Shown here one piece after another: positions 11,019-24,500 of a stretch of 64,000 bases of DNA. The DNA lies in contig NC_135244.1 of assembly GCF_947623445.1 (NCBI RefSeq), forward strand, positions 19,220,860 through 19,284,859, in the 5' to 3' direction. The position numbers and the translations under genes were made by a program. The stretch is from Clavelina lepadiformis (taxonomy: Eukaryota; Chordata; Ascidiacea; Aplousobranchia; Clavelinidae). The notes under the pieces are model-generated. The model was not told where the DNA came from. It saw only the letters and a program-made list of their open reading frames with translations, and ran no database searches. The stretch's first letter is position 1. Each line of letters starts with the position of its first letter.

Positions 11019-14000
11019 ATGTTTAACAAAGTTTTTATTTTAAAAACTTTGTTGTTTTCTATGGTCCTGATTTATCTTGTCTGCTGCCCATATACGAAAG
11101 TAGAAGAAAGTTTTAATATTCAAGCAATTCATGACATCTTATATCATGGGACTGATGTAACTGAAGTAAGTGAATTAAAAAATATGAATTAAATACACTC
11201 ACCCTGTCGTTTATGCCTTTGTAGGTTTTCTTGTTTGTTTTACAAGATATTTATTATGATCACTTCGGTCACTGTATGTTCAAATTTAATTATATACTGA
11301 AAACAATTAATTTTTGAGATGGCACGTTAGATATCATTTATTTACTTTCTAGTACGATCATCTTACTTTTCCCGGAGTAGTCCCTCGCACATTTATTGGA
11401 CCGTTGTTTGTTTCCCTTCTTTCGTCTCCGATTGTGAAGTTTAGTTCAATTTTTGAAAACAATAAGTTTCTCACTCAATATATAGGTACCAATGCAAATG
11501 TACAATATGATATTTTAAATACCTTACGAATTGTGTAAAATTTTACATATTTTACAAATTAAAATTTTTACTTGCATTAAAACGTAAATGTGCTAATCCC
11601 TGCACTCTGAATACCATATTTTAATGGGGCATTACATTATCGTATGTGCTTAACAGTGGTTTTAAAACATTTTTAAGACATTTTATTATAAAAAATTGTT
11701 TGATACCACAGTGCGATTGCTGATTGGATGCTTAGTCCTTTCTGGCCTCTTCAAATTTTCCAGATCTTTGAAGAAAGTGTTTGGACTGGATGTTGTTGTT
11801 CATTTTCTCCTAATAACTTGTTCACAATTTCATTTTCTGTTTTACGCATCTCGGCCATTGGCTAACATTTTTGCAATGATACTTGGTAAGTTTCATGAGG
11901 TTTAATGTTTCAATATGTTTAAATGTTTGTGTTTTCGTTTCGTATGCTGAGATGTTAGGTGTAACGCTTAAATTGACTGATTCAAATGTTTCCTTTGATG
12001 TTTTTGCTTTACAGCCTTGCCGGCTTTAGCCTCATGGTTGAAACAAGATATTGGCAAATTTATTTGGCTCGCAGCCTTTAGTGCAATATTGTTTAGGTGG
12101 GAATTATTTTTAGTATCTTTGATAAATATACATTAGTCTTCTTAGCTGTTAAGTGCAACCAGGTGAAGACACAGAGGAATTTTTATGATTTTTTAACAAT
12201 ATACTTATACCCAACATTTTTCTCAGGTTTGAGCTCTGTGCAATCTTTGCTGTTTGTCTTCTGATTTCCCTAGTTCGAAAGCACACCTCTTTGCTTTATG
12301 TTTTCGTCCATGCTTTACCAGCTGGCATCATTGCCTTAGGTGAATAAGAATGTGTGAAACATTATGATTGTTAAATTTTGGTTCCTGTTTTCTGATACGT
12401 TCTAGCAGTTGTCTTGAACTATATCAGGTCTTCCGTATAAAAGAACTTAATTACCCTGAACAACTTATTCCCTTACGAATAATAATCATTGCCTTAGCCC
12501 AATCGTCCTTTTCATGTCTTCCTTCCAGGTTTCTCTGTTATGGTAGATTCTGTTTTCTGGCAGAGATATCTGTGGCCCGAGGGAGACGTAATGTGGTTCA
12601 ACGTTATTTTGAATAAAAGCTCAAACTGGGGCACTTCACCATTCTATTGGTGAGAATTTGATGTTTTGTGTTTCATTGTTTGTATACTTGGTAGATATAT
12701 GGGAATGAGGGTTAAATGTGACAAACTACTTTGCCATTTCATTTTAGACAAGAAAGGGTTGTCCAAGCACTGAGTAACTAATGCACTTGTAGGTATTTTA
12801 CATCTACTTTGCCCAAAGCTCTGCTTCTGTCCTGTGTTTTTATTCCATGGGGATTTCGTTGTGACCCATACAGGTGGGTTCTGTGTTACTTTTGCTTAAA
12901 ATTAAGAGTTATCTGAAGATATATGGACAACGATACCATAACCATAAAACACTGGTGTATGTTCTATATATATTGTATAGTTCCTTTCTAGCTAGCATGA
13001 CAGGAACAAGAATATTCCAAAATATTGCATTTTACCTGCAGGTGTGCCATCCTTCTGCTGCCCGCGATCATTTTCGTGCTTCTATTCTCCATCCTGCCAC
13101 ACAAAGAGTTACGCTTCATCGTGTACACATTCCCGCTTTTTAACGCTGTAGCAGCGCGCGGATATGCAGATCTGTAAGTTATTGTAACGGCGTTAGCAAA
13201 GCTGGTTAGAATGCTTGGAGTTAACAGATTTTTAGTAGGTATTCGTGTACAACTGCGTACAATTAGCAAATGACCACGTTTTGAAGAATTTTGACTAAGA
13301 AACGTAAATGTACAAGTGCGCAAAAAAGGATGTTTCTGACCGTGACTTTGTTTCTTCAGAAGAATGAACTGTGCTCGTTATGTTTTAGTAGCTAATTTTC
13401 AAATAGAATGAGAAAATTTTGGGTATGATACCGAGAATCTTTGGTTGAAATTGCACAGTTGTAAACGTCTTTTGATAATCGGTCAGGCATTCTTTCGGGA
13501 TCGCTAATTTCAAACTAATTTCAAACAGACAGCCAAACGCAGAGTACAGATGTTGAAAGCAAGAATTACGTGACGTAATCAAAGTTTTCAGTGACATGCT
13601 AATAAGGAATTTTCTTCTCCAGAAAACTTCGTTTTAGGAAGTCCTTCTTTTGGAAGGTTGGATATATTTTAGCCTTGTCATCTATTTTGGTCAATTTTGC
13701 GGCATCATTCCTATTTCTCAAAGCTTCGGTTAACAACTATCCTGGTGGAGAAATAATGAGTCTTCTGCACAAACGAGTAAGAAAGGTTTAATACTGCGAA
13801 CTTTTTATCTGTTTTGGATAACTCGCGAGGGTTTTTGAGCTATTAGGATGTGCAATATCACGCAACGTCGATCGAAGCCTGGAACAATTTAAATCCCATT
13901 TTTTTCCAGGTACCTTGTGTGACCGATGCGCAGCCGGTGCACGTACACATTTCAAACTACGCGGCGCAGACCGGTGTAACTAGATTTCAAGAAGCATGTC

Positions 14001-15888
14001 CTTTATGGAGGTGAATTTAATTTAGTGACACCATCGTTTTCTTGATCTTTGCATACTTGGCTTATTTACCAATTGTCGCTTTTGAAGTCACAGAATTCAA
14101 GCCAATTTGCAGGTAGCAAATGTGTGATGTTTAACGTCAGCTTTTATTTCTTTTCACTTTGACGTGGTTTAAATCGAACTAAGCCGTTACGCAACGCAAT
14201 CAATGCGGGGCGAAGTCTCCTATGACGGGTCGTTGCTCAACATGGGATAGCGCAACAATTTCGTTGAGTCGCAAGTTGGGCAAAAATTGACTATTGTTTT
14301 TCACTGATGAGTCATCTTTAAGACATTTTAACGAAATAATAGATTTGTGTTTAAGTTACCTTAATCGAAAGAACTGGGTCTTAAATTTGAAAATTTGATC
14401 TGCTCTGATTTAGCTGCTCCATAACTAGCTTTTGGCTTGACGTTACATTTGATATTTGTTTGTTATGTTGGCCATCAAGTTATGTGAGTTAATACGTGGC
14501 AGCTTAAAAACCAGCAGATAACATTGTTGGTTTATCAGAAATAGTTTACCAAAAGTGTACTGGTTATTTTAAGATGGGAACTTTTCTACCTCTATGACAT
14601 TTAAAACCTAAAATCTGGAACTTTTTCTACCTTTATTATTTTAAACTTAGTTTAGATTGAAAAGTTTGCGTTTGTAAAAGGTTTAACACAAATTTATGAG
14701 AATTAATCATGGCAGGAGCATAAAACTAAAGCATTAAGCGTTATGTAGAACAAACATGTCATTCTGTCTGTTGTGGGAAATATTAAATGCGGAAAATTGT
14801 CTATGAAGCTTTAATAAGTTTAATAAAAAACAGGATATAGTTTGGCACAGTGAAGCTTAACTTTCTATTTTTGTACACTTCATTAAGTTTGTGATAGTTT
14901 TAAAATCATCCTAGAGGAGAGAGAAATAAGAATGAATAGATCAAAAGAACAATTAAAAGTAACTAAAAATCGACTCGGTTGAATCGTCACAAAACCATTT
15001 ATAAATGGCTCGCAATATCAGCTGATACTACGTGGGCTATACTATATACCTGATATGGAATCAAGTTATTTTGGCGTTACAACCTATTATTAAACTTGGA
15101 AAAACTTTTTCTACCATTATTTGCCGGAAAAAAAAGAAATTACGTGATAAAATCGACGAGAATATACCAATAGCAAGAAAGAAATTTCTCTTCAAATTTT
15201 AAATGAACATTCCGCCGTTTCGTTGTTCAGACAATCAATGAATTCTTTTGGCTGTTAATTGTTTGAACGTTGTAAAATTCAATTCAAACCATGTTTCAAT
15301 TTTTTTTATTTATGTTTTTATGTTAGAGGCTTATTTTTTCCAAACTTTCTCCATAATTAAGGCGCTTCATTTTATACTACCCCGTCATGTTTCTCTTTGG
15401 TGGTCCAAGAGGGCACAGAAATGGAACTTTTATTTGGCAAATCTCCTATTAATATCAGGAAAACTTCTTCAAAGCACAATCCTTTAATTTCAAGCAATAC
15501 CATAATTAACACAACCCATAAAATTTATCCGAATCATCGCGTTTATGAGTTGTTGGGAAATTCTCCAAAAAGTATCTCATCACGATTGAGACCCCCGTCC
15601 CATAACTTCAACATTTTTCACAGATACAACAAAACGGAACATTTGAAACGTGACGATCTACGGCTTAATCCTGACGTCACTCACGTAATCGCAGATTACG
15701 TAGAGAGTGACGTCATCATGTGGAAAGCGACGCACGTGCCAATCGCTGAAACGTCAGCATTTTCCGGTGTCAGTTTGCGCTTCGAAACGATGTTTTTTTC
15801 CATTCCAATTCCTTACTTTAAGATGAAACCTGCTCTGACGGTTTGGCAACGGAGGGAGTTTCCACTGAACCAGGATAGCTCCGAGTGA
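11019..15888 (+). CDS. ALG12: ALG12, dolichyl-P-mannose alpha-1,6-mannosyltransferase, complete
   Basis: Adds the eighth mannose (alpha-1,6) to the dolichol-linked oligosaccharide on the lumenal side of the ER for N-glycosylation; GT-C fold multi-spanning enzyme. Eleven exons: 11019-11165, 11353-11485, 11712-11885, 12015-12096, 12227-12339, 12529-12649, 12793-12873, 13042-13173, 13623-13776, 13910-14010, 15624-15888. They sum to 501 codons (500 aa; human about 488). Signature segments: [17 protein letters not shown] and [12 protein letters not shown] (N-terminal catalytic loop region), [47 protein letters not shown] and AAQTGVTRF near the C terminus. The start ATG is the first in frame before the hydrophobic first segment. 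All splice phases agree; the last intron (1.6 kb) is the only long one. No AATAAA was seen near the stop. Confidence 0.95.
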
Positions 15889-16773
15889 CCAGTTGTGCGC
15901 ATTCTGTCAAACTTGTTTTGTCTTACTTCACTTTTAGATGTTGTTTGAATAATCCAGACTACAGAGAGTATGCCAATTTGAGATAGGCCTTGAGCTATTT
16001 CATTATCAAAAAACGTCCTACGTTGTCGCATGGATTATTCGTTGCTGCCGCCCTACTCATTGTGAATTTATACTTGTGCTAAAAAACTAAGGATTGGAAA
16101 ATTGAAGTTAATACATTTCGTGCGCGGTTTGTGTATTATCGTGTTATACAATACTTCGCCATATGTTTTAAGGTTGAGTTGTCCCAACACCTCTTAAATT
16201 GTGAAAACGTTGGGGTACTGGACAGTGAAGTGGGTTAACCCTTTGAAAAATATTCGAACCAGACTACATCAGAAGACAAGTTATTAATTACGGGGCATGG
16301 CGTTAAAACAAATTTATCGGTTTAGGCCTGGAAGTATAGGCTACTTATTTTTGCGCACTTTTGCATGAAGTATGCCTATGCCAATTCTTTCTCCGCTCTG
16401 GTTGCAATGTTTACGCTTCCAAGAACTTGTCTGGAAATATAGATTTTAGAAAAAAAAATGTTAACCAAGAGGGTTAAAAGCCATTTAAATTTCACTTGTC
16501 ACCGTTGATAAGAACATTTTTGTTACATCGATTTCAGCAATGGTCGTCTAAAATCAATGCTTGTTTTCCTTTCGAATGTTCCCGCCCGATAAGCGGGGTA
16601 CTTAATCAATAAAGCTGAAAGCAGGTGCATCCATTTAAAAAAACGACCGTTTCGGCTTACCGTGTTCAGATTGTTGTGATAAGAGTCGACGAAATATGTA
16701 GGCTTGGAGAGTCCGCGATGAGAAACATAGGGAGTCTGATATAACAGAAGATTGCGGAAAAAGTCTGGGAACC
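15889..16773. other. Intergenic region ALG12-GPCR
   Basis: No coding sequence recognised. An AATAAA at 16608-16613 lies 720 bases beyond the ALG12 stop and is probably too distant to be its polyA signal. GPCR promoter and 5' UTR are presumably here, but no motif is convincing. Confidence 0.4.
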
Positions 16774-19331
16774 ATGGATGTAAGCATAAGCTCGAGAAAA
16801 ACAGCTCAGGATTCATTTTTGTCCGTTTACTTTGTGGTCGTCATCCTCATTTCGTTCGTCAGCAATCTTCTAGTCCTCACTGCCGCCTGTCGGATTCGAA
16901 CCCGCAATTACTACCGTTGTTTAATCTCAGTATGTTTGCTGGACATGCTGGCGGTCGCTTTCATATTGCCCTTTTCAGTCGCTATTATCTCCGATCGTAG
17001 TCTGGTTTCAAGTGACCCGGTCGGTAAAAGAATTTGTCAATTTTTCGGCGCGTTTGCTGCTTTCTTTCATAAAACATCGACCTCAAATCTTTGCACGACT
17101 TATCTGGACCGGTAAGTGGGCTGTGACTTCTAAAAATATAGTTTACAAATGAACTTGATAAACAAACTTAAAATATAAAATTAATATTAAGTCAGTAGTT
17201 TTATAATTTCAATGCAAATGGTTTGGAAAGTGAAAGGTCACGGGTCAAAAACTGATCAAACTGCTAACATTCTATTGGTAAACAACTTGGCTTAGTCGAT
17301 TGGTGATATAGAGCTGTTTATAACTGGTAACAAAACAAACTTAACAAAGATATGCTAAAACATCACCAAGCGAAAAAATGTGGCATCACCTATTAGGCCT
17401 ATAGGTTAAGCATTAGTCTACCACTTATTTTTATCCACATAGATACTTGTTAATTTGGAAGCCAATGTCGTACATCTCCAGTCGAAGATCAATCTTTTGC
17501 ATGACATCCACCACTTGTAACATTGTAATTGCTATCGGTCTGTCAATTACGCCTTTTGCAATGACCGGACGGAACGAATGGGCCTACCATGCCGCCGATA
17601 ATGTCCCGGTTTGCATTTTTGTCCCTACTACTACAGCGGGAAGGATTCTACTGTACATTGATGCGATCTATTCGTATGGGATTGTATGGTTCGTTATGTT
17701 CAGCAGCAGCATCGGTAAGATTTTCACATCGCAATTGCGTATGATTGATATTAGAACGAACAGTATAAGAAAAGATCAAGGTTCCATGAGGAATGATCGC
17801 AAATCCACTAAAGATTTGCAGTTTACTGTGATAATTAACTGATGAGATTCCGCGTTTCTTGCAACATCAGCAATGAAAACCAGCCATCGTTATTGATTCC
17901 AAATCAGCTTGATTAAAATTAAACTTAAATTCGTCCCAATAAACCTATATCTGTAACACGATAAAACTGCCTTACCTGTATCTATACTTCCGTAGCTTAT
18001 ATAATGTGATACTTGCAAAATAAGTGGATGTCTTGATGTACTCCAGGAATGCTTACCATTGCCTGCACCTCTGCCAAGAGCCGAGTGGTCCCACTGCCAC
18101 AGGTGGACAACCGACGAAGAAGGGCTCTAATTCAAAAGAAACCGAAACAAACAGCTTGGTGCACCGACGCTAGCAAGTCTTCAATTCCATGTTTAAGTAT
18201 ATGAAAGTGCTTACTGCTTTTTATTGAAAAAAATATATGAATCTGAATGTGAGTCTATATATTGATTAACATGCAAACATGTACGTGCGAAAATAATTGC
18301 CCACGTAAAAGTTGCATAAACTTGTCTTTTGAATAATTAAAGTTAATTCATGGATAAATGAAAATTAATTAAAACCTTTTAATCAAGTTTAAAAAGTGAT
18401 TGCAGCTTAATGTATTCATCTTATATAGATGAAAGGCACTCGCAAACCGCCCTAGATACCGGTGGTCCATCTTCATCGCGGATGTTTGTGCCGAGAACTG
18501 GAGCCAAAAAGCCGCAAGGATTCATCGCTCCTGTAAACAGGAAGAGAAAGCATCACAATAAAATAGGCGGAGATGAGGAAAATTTCGAACCCAGCCGGAA
18601 GTTGAGCATAGTCGCCACAAACGTAGTATTTTGTGAAGAGCTCACTCTCTTCAAAGATGGCAGCGGACAATGGAAGAGCAGTGCCCATGCGATCAACACT
18701 GGCAGCAAGGGAATCCCCTTTTCGGTTCACAGAGAAATCACTGTGGAGCAAAATTCAGATGATGAAAGCAAACCGATACGCAAATTGGCGTTTAGTTCAT
18801 CAATCACTCCAACTAAAGGTAAAGCCTAAAGACTTAACGAATTATCAACTTAAACACTCAACTGAACTTTTCGCCTCTGTAAGATCTTAAGAGATTTTTT
18901 GCTGAGTTTATATTCTTTACATAGGTTTGAAAAGGTCACGAACGCTGGACCGACTGTCTTCATTTCGAAACTCGCGAAGACTGAAATTTGCGAGACGAAA
19001 ATTACAGCAGCGAAGTTCGTTTCAGCTTAACATCAAAGCCTTGATGAATTTAACATTGACCTTGTTTGTTTTTTCTCTTTTAACCTTCCCCGTCTTCTAC
19101 ATGCACGTGACGCTGGCGTCGTCAAGGTCGAATGTTGGAATTCAAAGCGACAACACGCTGTCAGTCATTGCTAGTATAGCCATGGCAGCAGTGTACTTTA
19201 CCTATCCTCTAATGATAGTTATGGCTGACAAGACCATGAAGGACACTATCGCGCGCTTGGTCAAGAAAGTTTTTCATGAAAACGACCTTGACAGTGACCT
19301 GGTCCAGACAGATCCCTCACTGGACGTCTAG
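16774..19331 (+). CDS. Rhodopsin-class G-protein-coupled receptor, orphan, four exons
   Basis: Exons 16774-17111, 17443-17714, 18429-18818 and 18925-19331 join in phase to 469 codons (468 aa). Visible class A landmarks: N31 in TM1 (SNLLVL, N1.50), D57 in TM2 (VCLLDMLAV, D2.50), C88 before TM3, and DRY at 112-114, split by intron 1 inside Arg113. TM5 is RILLYIDAIYSYGIVWFVMF, TM6 LTLTLFVFSLLTFPVFY and TM7 SVIASIAMAAVYFTYPLMIV. Oddities: no Trp in TM4, no CWxP (LTFP instead) and TYPLMI in place of NPxxY. The third intracellular loop is very long (over 140 aa), basic and Ser-rich. Ligand and subfamily cannot be assigned. The junction of exons 2 and 3 is the least certain (see findings). Confidence 0.82.
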
Positions 19332-19761
19332 AGCGCTGATGAGTCACTTATACTTTGTCATATTTCCCTGCTTTTACTGCCTCGTATCTTGTTTGTCTAT
19401 ATTGCATTATTTATTTTTTTTTTATATCAACGAAAAACGTAATTTCAGTGTTATTAAAATATTCCAGACGCCACGTTCATTTACAGTCTGCGTAGTTCGT
19501 TTGGGCAAAGAACGATCACATATAGTTTAAAAACTAACATACCGCACACCAAACAGACCGGATTTTAAATAGTTTTTTTTCAGTGCTTTCAGAACATCTT
19601 GTGTACATTCTACAACGTTCTTTTTTGAATAATTAACGTTTTTATACACAAACGTGTAAAGTTCATAAAAGTAAAATTACATCTACTACATTAAAAGTTA
19701 CTCCGGAAATTTTGAAATAGCAAAGCGTTGAACTGAAACGACGTGACACGCTCTAAAAATT

Positions 19762-19767
19762 AATAAA
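19762..19767 (+). terminator. Candidate polyA signal AATAAA downstream of the GPCR
   Basis: AATAAA 430 bases after the GPCR stop; the first canonical hexamer noticed on that strand. Confidence 0.4.
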
Positions 19768-21437
19768 GATCAGCAACCAAACAATTATTTATCGATTGGA
19801 ATCCGCTGTGAAGATATTTCTCCTGCCGAAACGTCTCACCAATTGAAATACTTTCATTCATTTACAAATACAATATGTATTGATTTGACATCTACAGTTT
19901 CAACTGCCCGTCAAATTCAGTGTTTCACGGTCAATAAACATGTTGCGGTTGTTGGTGAACTGAATGGGTAAATTAAAGCTATCTTTAACTAAAAAGTGAG
20001 TATTATCGATCGACTTGTTGACCTTTTGTATAGATAAAAAAGATGAGACGAGAAAAGGCAAAGGCGAAAATAGAAACCGGGCTTTTTATTGCTATTCTGT
20101 TTAAAGAACGATTGATTGCTGCGGCCTAATTTTAGGACATTCCCTGTTTTGTTGATTGAATTTGATTTTAAAATGTTTTAGAAAATAACCACTTTGATCG
20201 TAGTTTTAGTGGTTTTATATCATGGATAATATTTTTGTGATTTTGACCGATTTTCTTTGAGGTAGAAGATCAAAGGCTGAACGTATTTCGATTAAACACA
20301 AAAATATTAGGAGATATTAGGTTGTTTTTTTATTTTTCTATTTTAAAAATGTGAACCAGGATGCATTAAATAACAGACAAACGTAGAAAATATAGCACTT
20401 ATAAGTAGATGATGATTGTTGTTGGCTGATGATGTTGGCGTTGTTAGATTTATCACACTCGGTGTAGATTTTGTAAAATTGTCACGTCTTGTGGTACAAC
20501 GTAGCACCGTTTCGTATTTTCTGCAGGGTTGGAGTGGATGTGACGTTTGTTCATCCGTAACGTTATTAAAAGTTTCTATACCCACACAAGTGAACATAGT
20601 TTATTATACGAACAAAAATTGCTTCCTCTAACAACGTGGTCTGATGTAAAAATATTTTTAAAATAACCTACACATCAGTAAATACATACAGATCAGTTCG
20701 GTTACCGAGTTAAGTTTCAATAATTAAGCCCTCTGATTGCTTGGTAACAGTCATCCGTTACTGTAAGATCTCGAAAGTTCGCAAGCATCCTAGCCAAAGT
20801 CGTGATCCTGGACATCTCGCAAGGTTATATCGCGCTATGGTGCAATGTCACCAAGATTATACGACTTCCTCCCTGACCCGAAAACGAGAATGGTCCGTTC
20901 CTTCCCGACTAACAGCAGAAGAAGTTCCCGATATACTTGTCAAAAACTTGCGAATTTTGCGCCTAGCGGTAGGTGTTGAGTCTTTTGCAGAATGAAATTT
21001 GAGTTTGGGCCCGAAAATTACTCCATCGCAAGTCCGACTTCCAAATATTGTAATTTTGTTGTAATCAGACGATGTAACTACAATATGTTTTAAATTAGAT
21101 ATGCGGGTAAAGTACCCACATTCAATATAGCCATGTTAACTGTGTTCATACATGAATTCGACATGAAACCATTTAATACAATATTTCATAACTTCGTCAA
21201 TATATAGCAGCATATCACCTGATGGAAAAACTTGCATTTCGATTCTATTTCTCGACGAACTCATACCGGCGATTCTATCTTGTCGTCGTCTGCATAGACC
21301 GAAAATGTACAAAGAAAGCTTTAACACATTTTTATGAAAGCATGCAAAAAATATAACGACAGCGCCTCGATTCAAAGAAAGACGTATCGCATCATATCGC
21401 ATTTCGTTACATTATAAAATGTTAACGCTCTTAAAAG
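19768..21437. other. Intergenic region GPCR-mucin; convergent gene ends
   Basis: No gene recognised. A TTG-start frame at 20741-20995 (+) encodes 84 aa of mixed composition (RDPGHLARLYRAMVQC...LVKNLRILRLAV) with no domain I know; it could be a stray exon or chance. Confidence 0.4.
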
Positions 21438-21443
21438 TTTTAT
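21438..21443 (-). terminator. Candidate polyA signal (AATAAA on minus) of the mucin-like gene
   Basis: TTTATT on plus is AATAAA on minus, about 105 bases downstream of the mucin-like gene's stop codon at 21546-21548. Confidence 0.6.
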
Positions 21444-21510
21444 TAAAACATATTTATAAAATAAAAATTTATATAAAAATTTATAAAAATATTTATAAAA
21501 TATCATTTAA
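21440..21510. repeat. AT-rich low-complexity run (TTTATAAAA units)
   Basis: Imperfect reiterations of TTTATAAAA/ATATTTATAAAA between the mucin-like gene's stop codon and its polyA signal; simple sequence with no further function visible. Confidence 0.6.
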
Positions 21511-21545
21511 AAAAAACTTGTGTTACAGAAAAAAAAATGTTATTC

Positions 21546-24500
21546 TTACAAGACGTATTCCCGTTCTCTCTTTTTGCTGCAGTAAACGGTGACTGACAAG
21601 AGCGAGATGACCATGACGACGATGAGAAATGTTATTCCAAACGCAAGTGCTACTCCGGTTGGATAAGATGGTGCTGATGCTGGAATATTTGTAAAAAAAT
21701 TTAATAATTTGGGTTTAGTTTAAAATCGGGTTGGAGTAAGAAATATATTAAGCCGTACCTTCAACCACATATAACAACTTAAACGCAATTTATACCCAAC
21801 TGACAGTATATGACGTGCTTTGTATATTAAATCACTCTCACACACGTGTTGTTGTGTAAGTTGTATATGGCAAAAATGTTTGCTTAGTGCTGCGTCGGCT
21901 GCCTACTGTTTCTCCCGTGACGTGTATTCTTTCTGTTACGGAGGGCGACCTTGTGGAAGCAAATTCCCTGGAATTCGTTATCGTCGACGACTTCGTTTCT
22001 GTATATGGAACGTAAGATGTTAAAAGTATAAGGAACTAACCGAAAAAGATTAAACAATTTTCACAAGTTAAGTTGTGTATACTGTAATACATTTATTATA
22101 ACTTACCTGATGGTAAGGTGGTTGCATGAAAGTGCGACGAAGCATCGTGTTGAATGCTGGCTGCTCTAATATCGGCGGTTACAGACGAAGCGGTGAAATA
22201 CACCGAATCAGCGGTGCTCTCTGTCGAATTGCTATAAGTAGTGGTTGCACTGATCACAGTGGATGAAAATGTATCAGCGCCTGATGACGTTGACTTCTGT
22301 GATTCGGCAGCTGGTATTTTAGGAGTTTCCTGCGAGGTGGTTTGGTCTCCGTCCTGCGTTGTTACCTCCTTGTTAACATTTGTAACCATGCCTTCATTGC
22401 CTTGATTTGTTGAAGTCTTTTCTGGGAAGTGTTCCGTGGATAGTTTCGCTGTTGATGGTACTAATGTTGATGTAGTGCTAATTTCGAATTCATCAAGAGA
22501 TTTTGTGGTCGGATTAACGGTTTTCACTGGAGTGGCTTCATTCGTGCCCCCAACTAACGTTGAACTTTGGAATACATTTATTTTCGTTGCATTGTTTGTC
22601 GTCATAAACGGCATGAAGGGACCGACTGTTGAAGATAAGTTTGTGTTGTTGTGATCAGTTGCAGTTGGTCCAGGCTTGTCCGTATTATCTCCGTGTACGG
22701 GAGTAAAGACATCAGTGGTAAAGAGCGTGCGGTTGTGGGTAGTTAAATGTAATGGCGGGTCAGGTGTTTCTACTTTGCTTACTGTAGATACTTCCACAAT
22801 AACAGGCGTACTATTTTGATTAGAAGCAGCTTCAGTTATCTGAGTTCTTCTACTCACTCCCGTAAACTCATTCTCCAAAGTTGTTTGATGTTCAACTTCA
22901 GTGGTTTCTAACGATGTGATTGAAACCCCTTGCGTAGCTGTAATAGAAAAAAGTTCTGATGCAGTAACTTCTTTTCTGGTCGAGGCTTCCCATGTTTTAA
23001 AAGCGGTTGAAGGAACTTGGGTTGGAATTATTTCACGAGTTGCATCAGTCATGTTTTCCAAACTGGGTTCTGTGCTAAAACCATTAATAGTACTCAGTCT
23101 GGCTGTGGTGGTTGCAGACGAATTACCAGTAGAAAATACTTGATCTGTGGTGATGTGGTTGTTTGGGATATCGTTGTGGTGAGTGGCAATTGCACTGCTC
23201 ACAGTCGAAGCAAATGTGCGAGCGCCTGATGAGGTTCCATTGTTTATTTCAGGCTCTGTCGCTTCAGGTGCAGTGATAGCTTCTCCTTCTTGGGTGGTTA
23301 AAGCTTCTATTTTGTCAGTCCTTGCTAACTGTGTCTTCGCGTTTACAATGGTTGTTAACCTACCAGTGAAATTCTTTGTAGATAATTCTGCAGTAGATGG
23401 CATCATTGTGATGTCACTATTGAATCGGGAAGAGGGTACTGTCGTCAAACTTCTCGTCGGATCTAGATCAAAGTCGCCGGCTTTCGATGTTTCTTCTTGT
23501 GGAGTGGCTTCTGTTGTTGAAAATTGTTCTAGTGGCGCTGTAATATCATTAATTGTTGAAGGCAGGGTGGCGTTATTATAACCAGTTTTCTGATTTTCAG
23601 GCCTGTTAGCACCATCTCCGCTGGGGGTAGTAAATTCATCCGTTGTAAGAACTCCAATTGGGGAAGTATAAGGCAATGATAATTCCAGAACTAGTGTGTC
23701 TCTTGTTTGTACTTTGGTTTCCATAGATATTGTTGCAGTACTCAGCGTTGTAAGTTCAGTAGCAAGATTACTAGCCTCGGTATTTTGGGTTGCTTTAAAA
23801 GTTGTCGTAACTTTATTAGTAGGGGCTGATGAACGTACTGATTCAGTGACGCTATCCATTGACTCCGCTTGTGTCGCTGTAGAGTAAAACATCTCAAACG
23901 TGCTGACAACTTCTTTTCCGGTCGAGATGTCTGTTTCATTTAAAACGGTTGAAGGAATAGGTTTGAAAATTATTGCATGAGTTGTATCAATCGGTAACTC
24001 GGAGCTAAAAGTGGGGTTAGTGGTCACTCTTCCGTTGGTGCTCCCAGGTGAATTAACTATAGTCAGTAAAACAGAGCTCATGGTGACTTGGCTGCTTGTG
24101 GAATTATTGTAATTATTGATGGCATTGCTCATCTCTGACGAAGCAAATGTTTTGTTGAATGATGTAGAAAATTCCTGCCTTGTGCCAGCAGTCTGCATCA
24201 TTGTAGATGTTCCAGGTGTGGTGATTCGCTTTCCAGCCTCTGTTGTTAGCGTTTTGGTATGATCAGTCTTTGCAAGATGTGTGTTAACGTCTCCAGATGT
24301 TACTAACTCATCAGTAAAGTTCTGTGTAGACAAATTAGCCACTGATGGCACCGAGGTGGGATTAATGTCGGAACTTAAAGGAGATGAAGTGAAGTATGCT
24401 GCATTTAAGTCTGTTATTAGACTAGCATGCGTGAGTGAACTGTTCACAGGTTGTGTAGAGGTAATTTTGTTTTTAATGGAGATATTTCTACCAGTTGGGG

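Noticed and set aside
15248-15623. Two overlapping plus-strand frames upstream of the last ALG12 exon
   Set aside because: The ALG12 match starts only at the acceptor 15622-15623; earlier codons show no family similarity.
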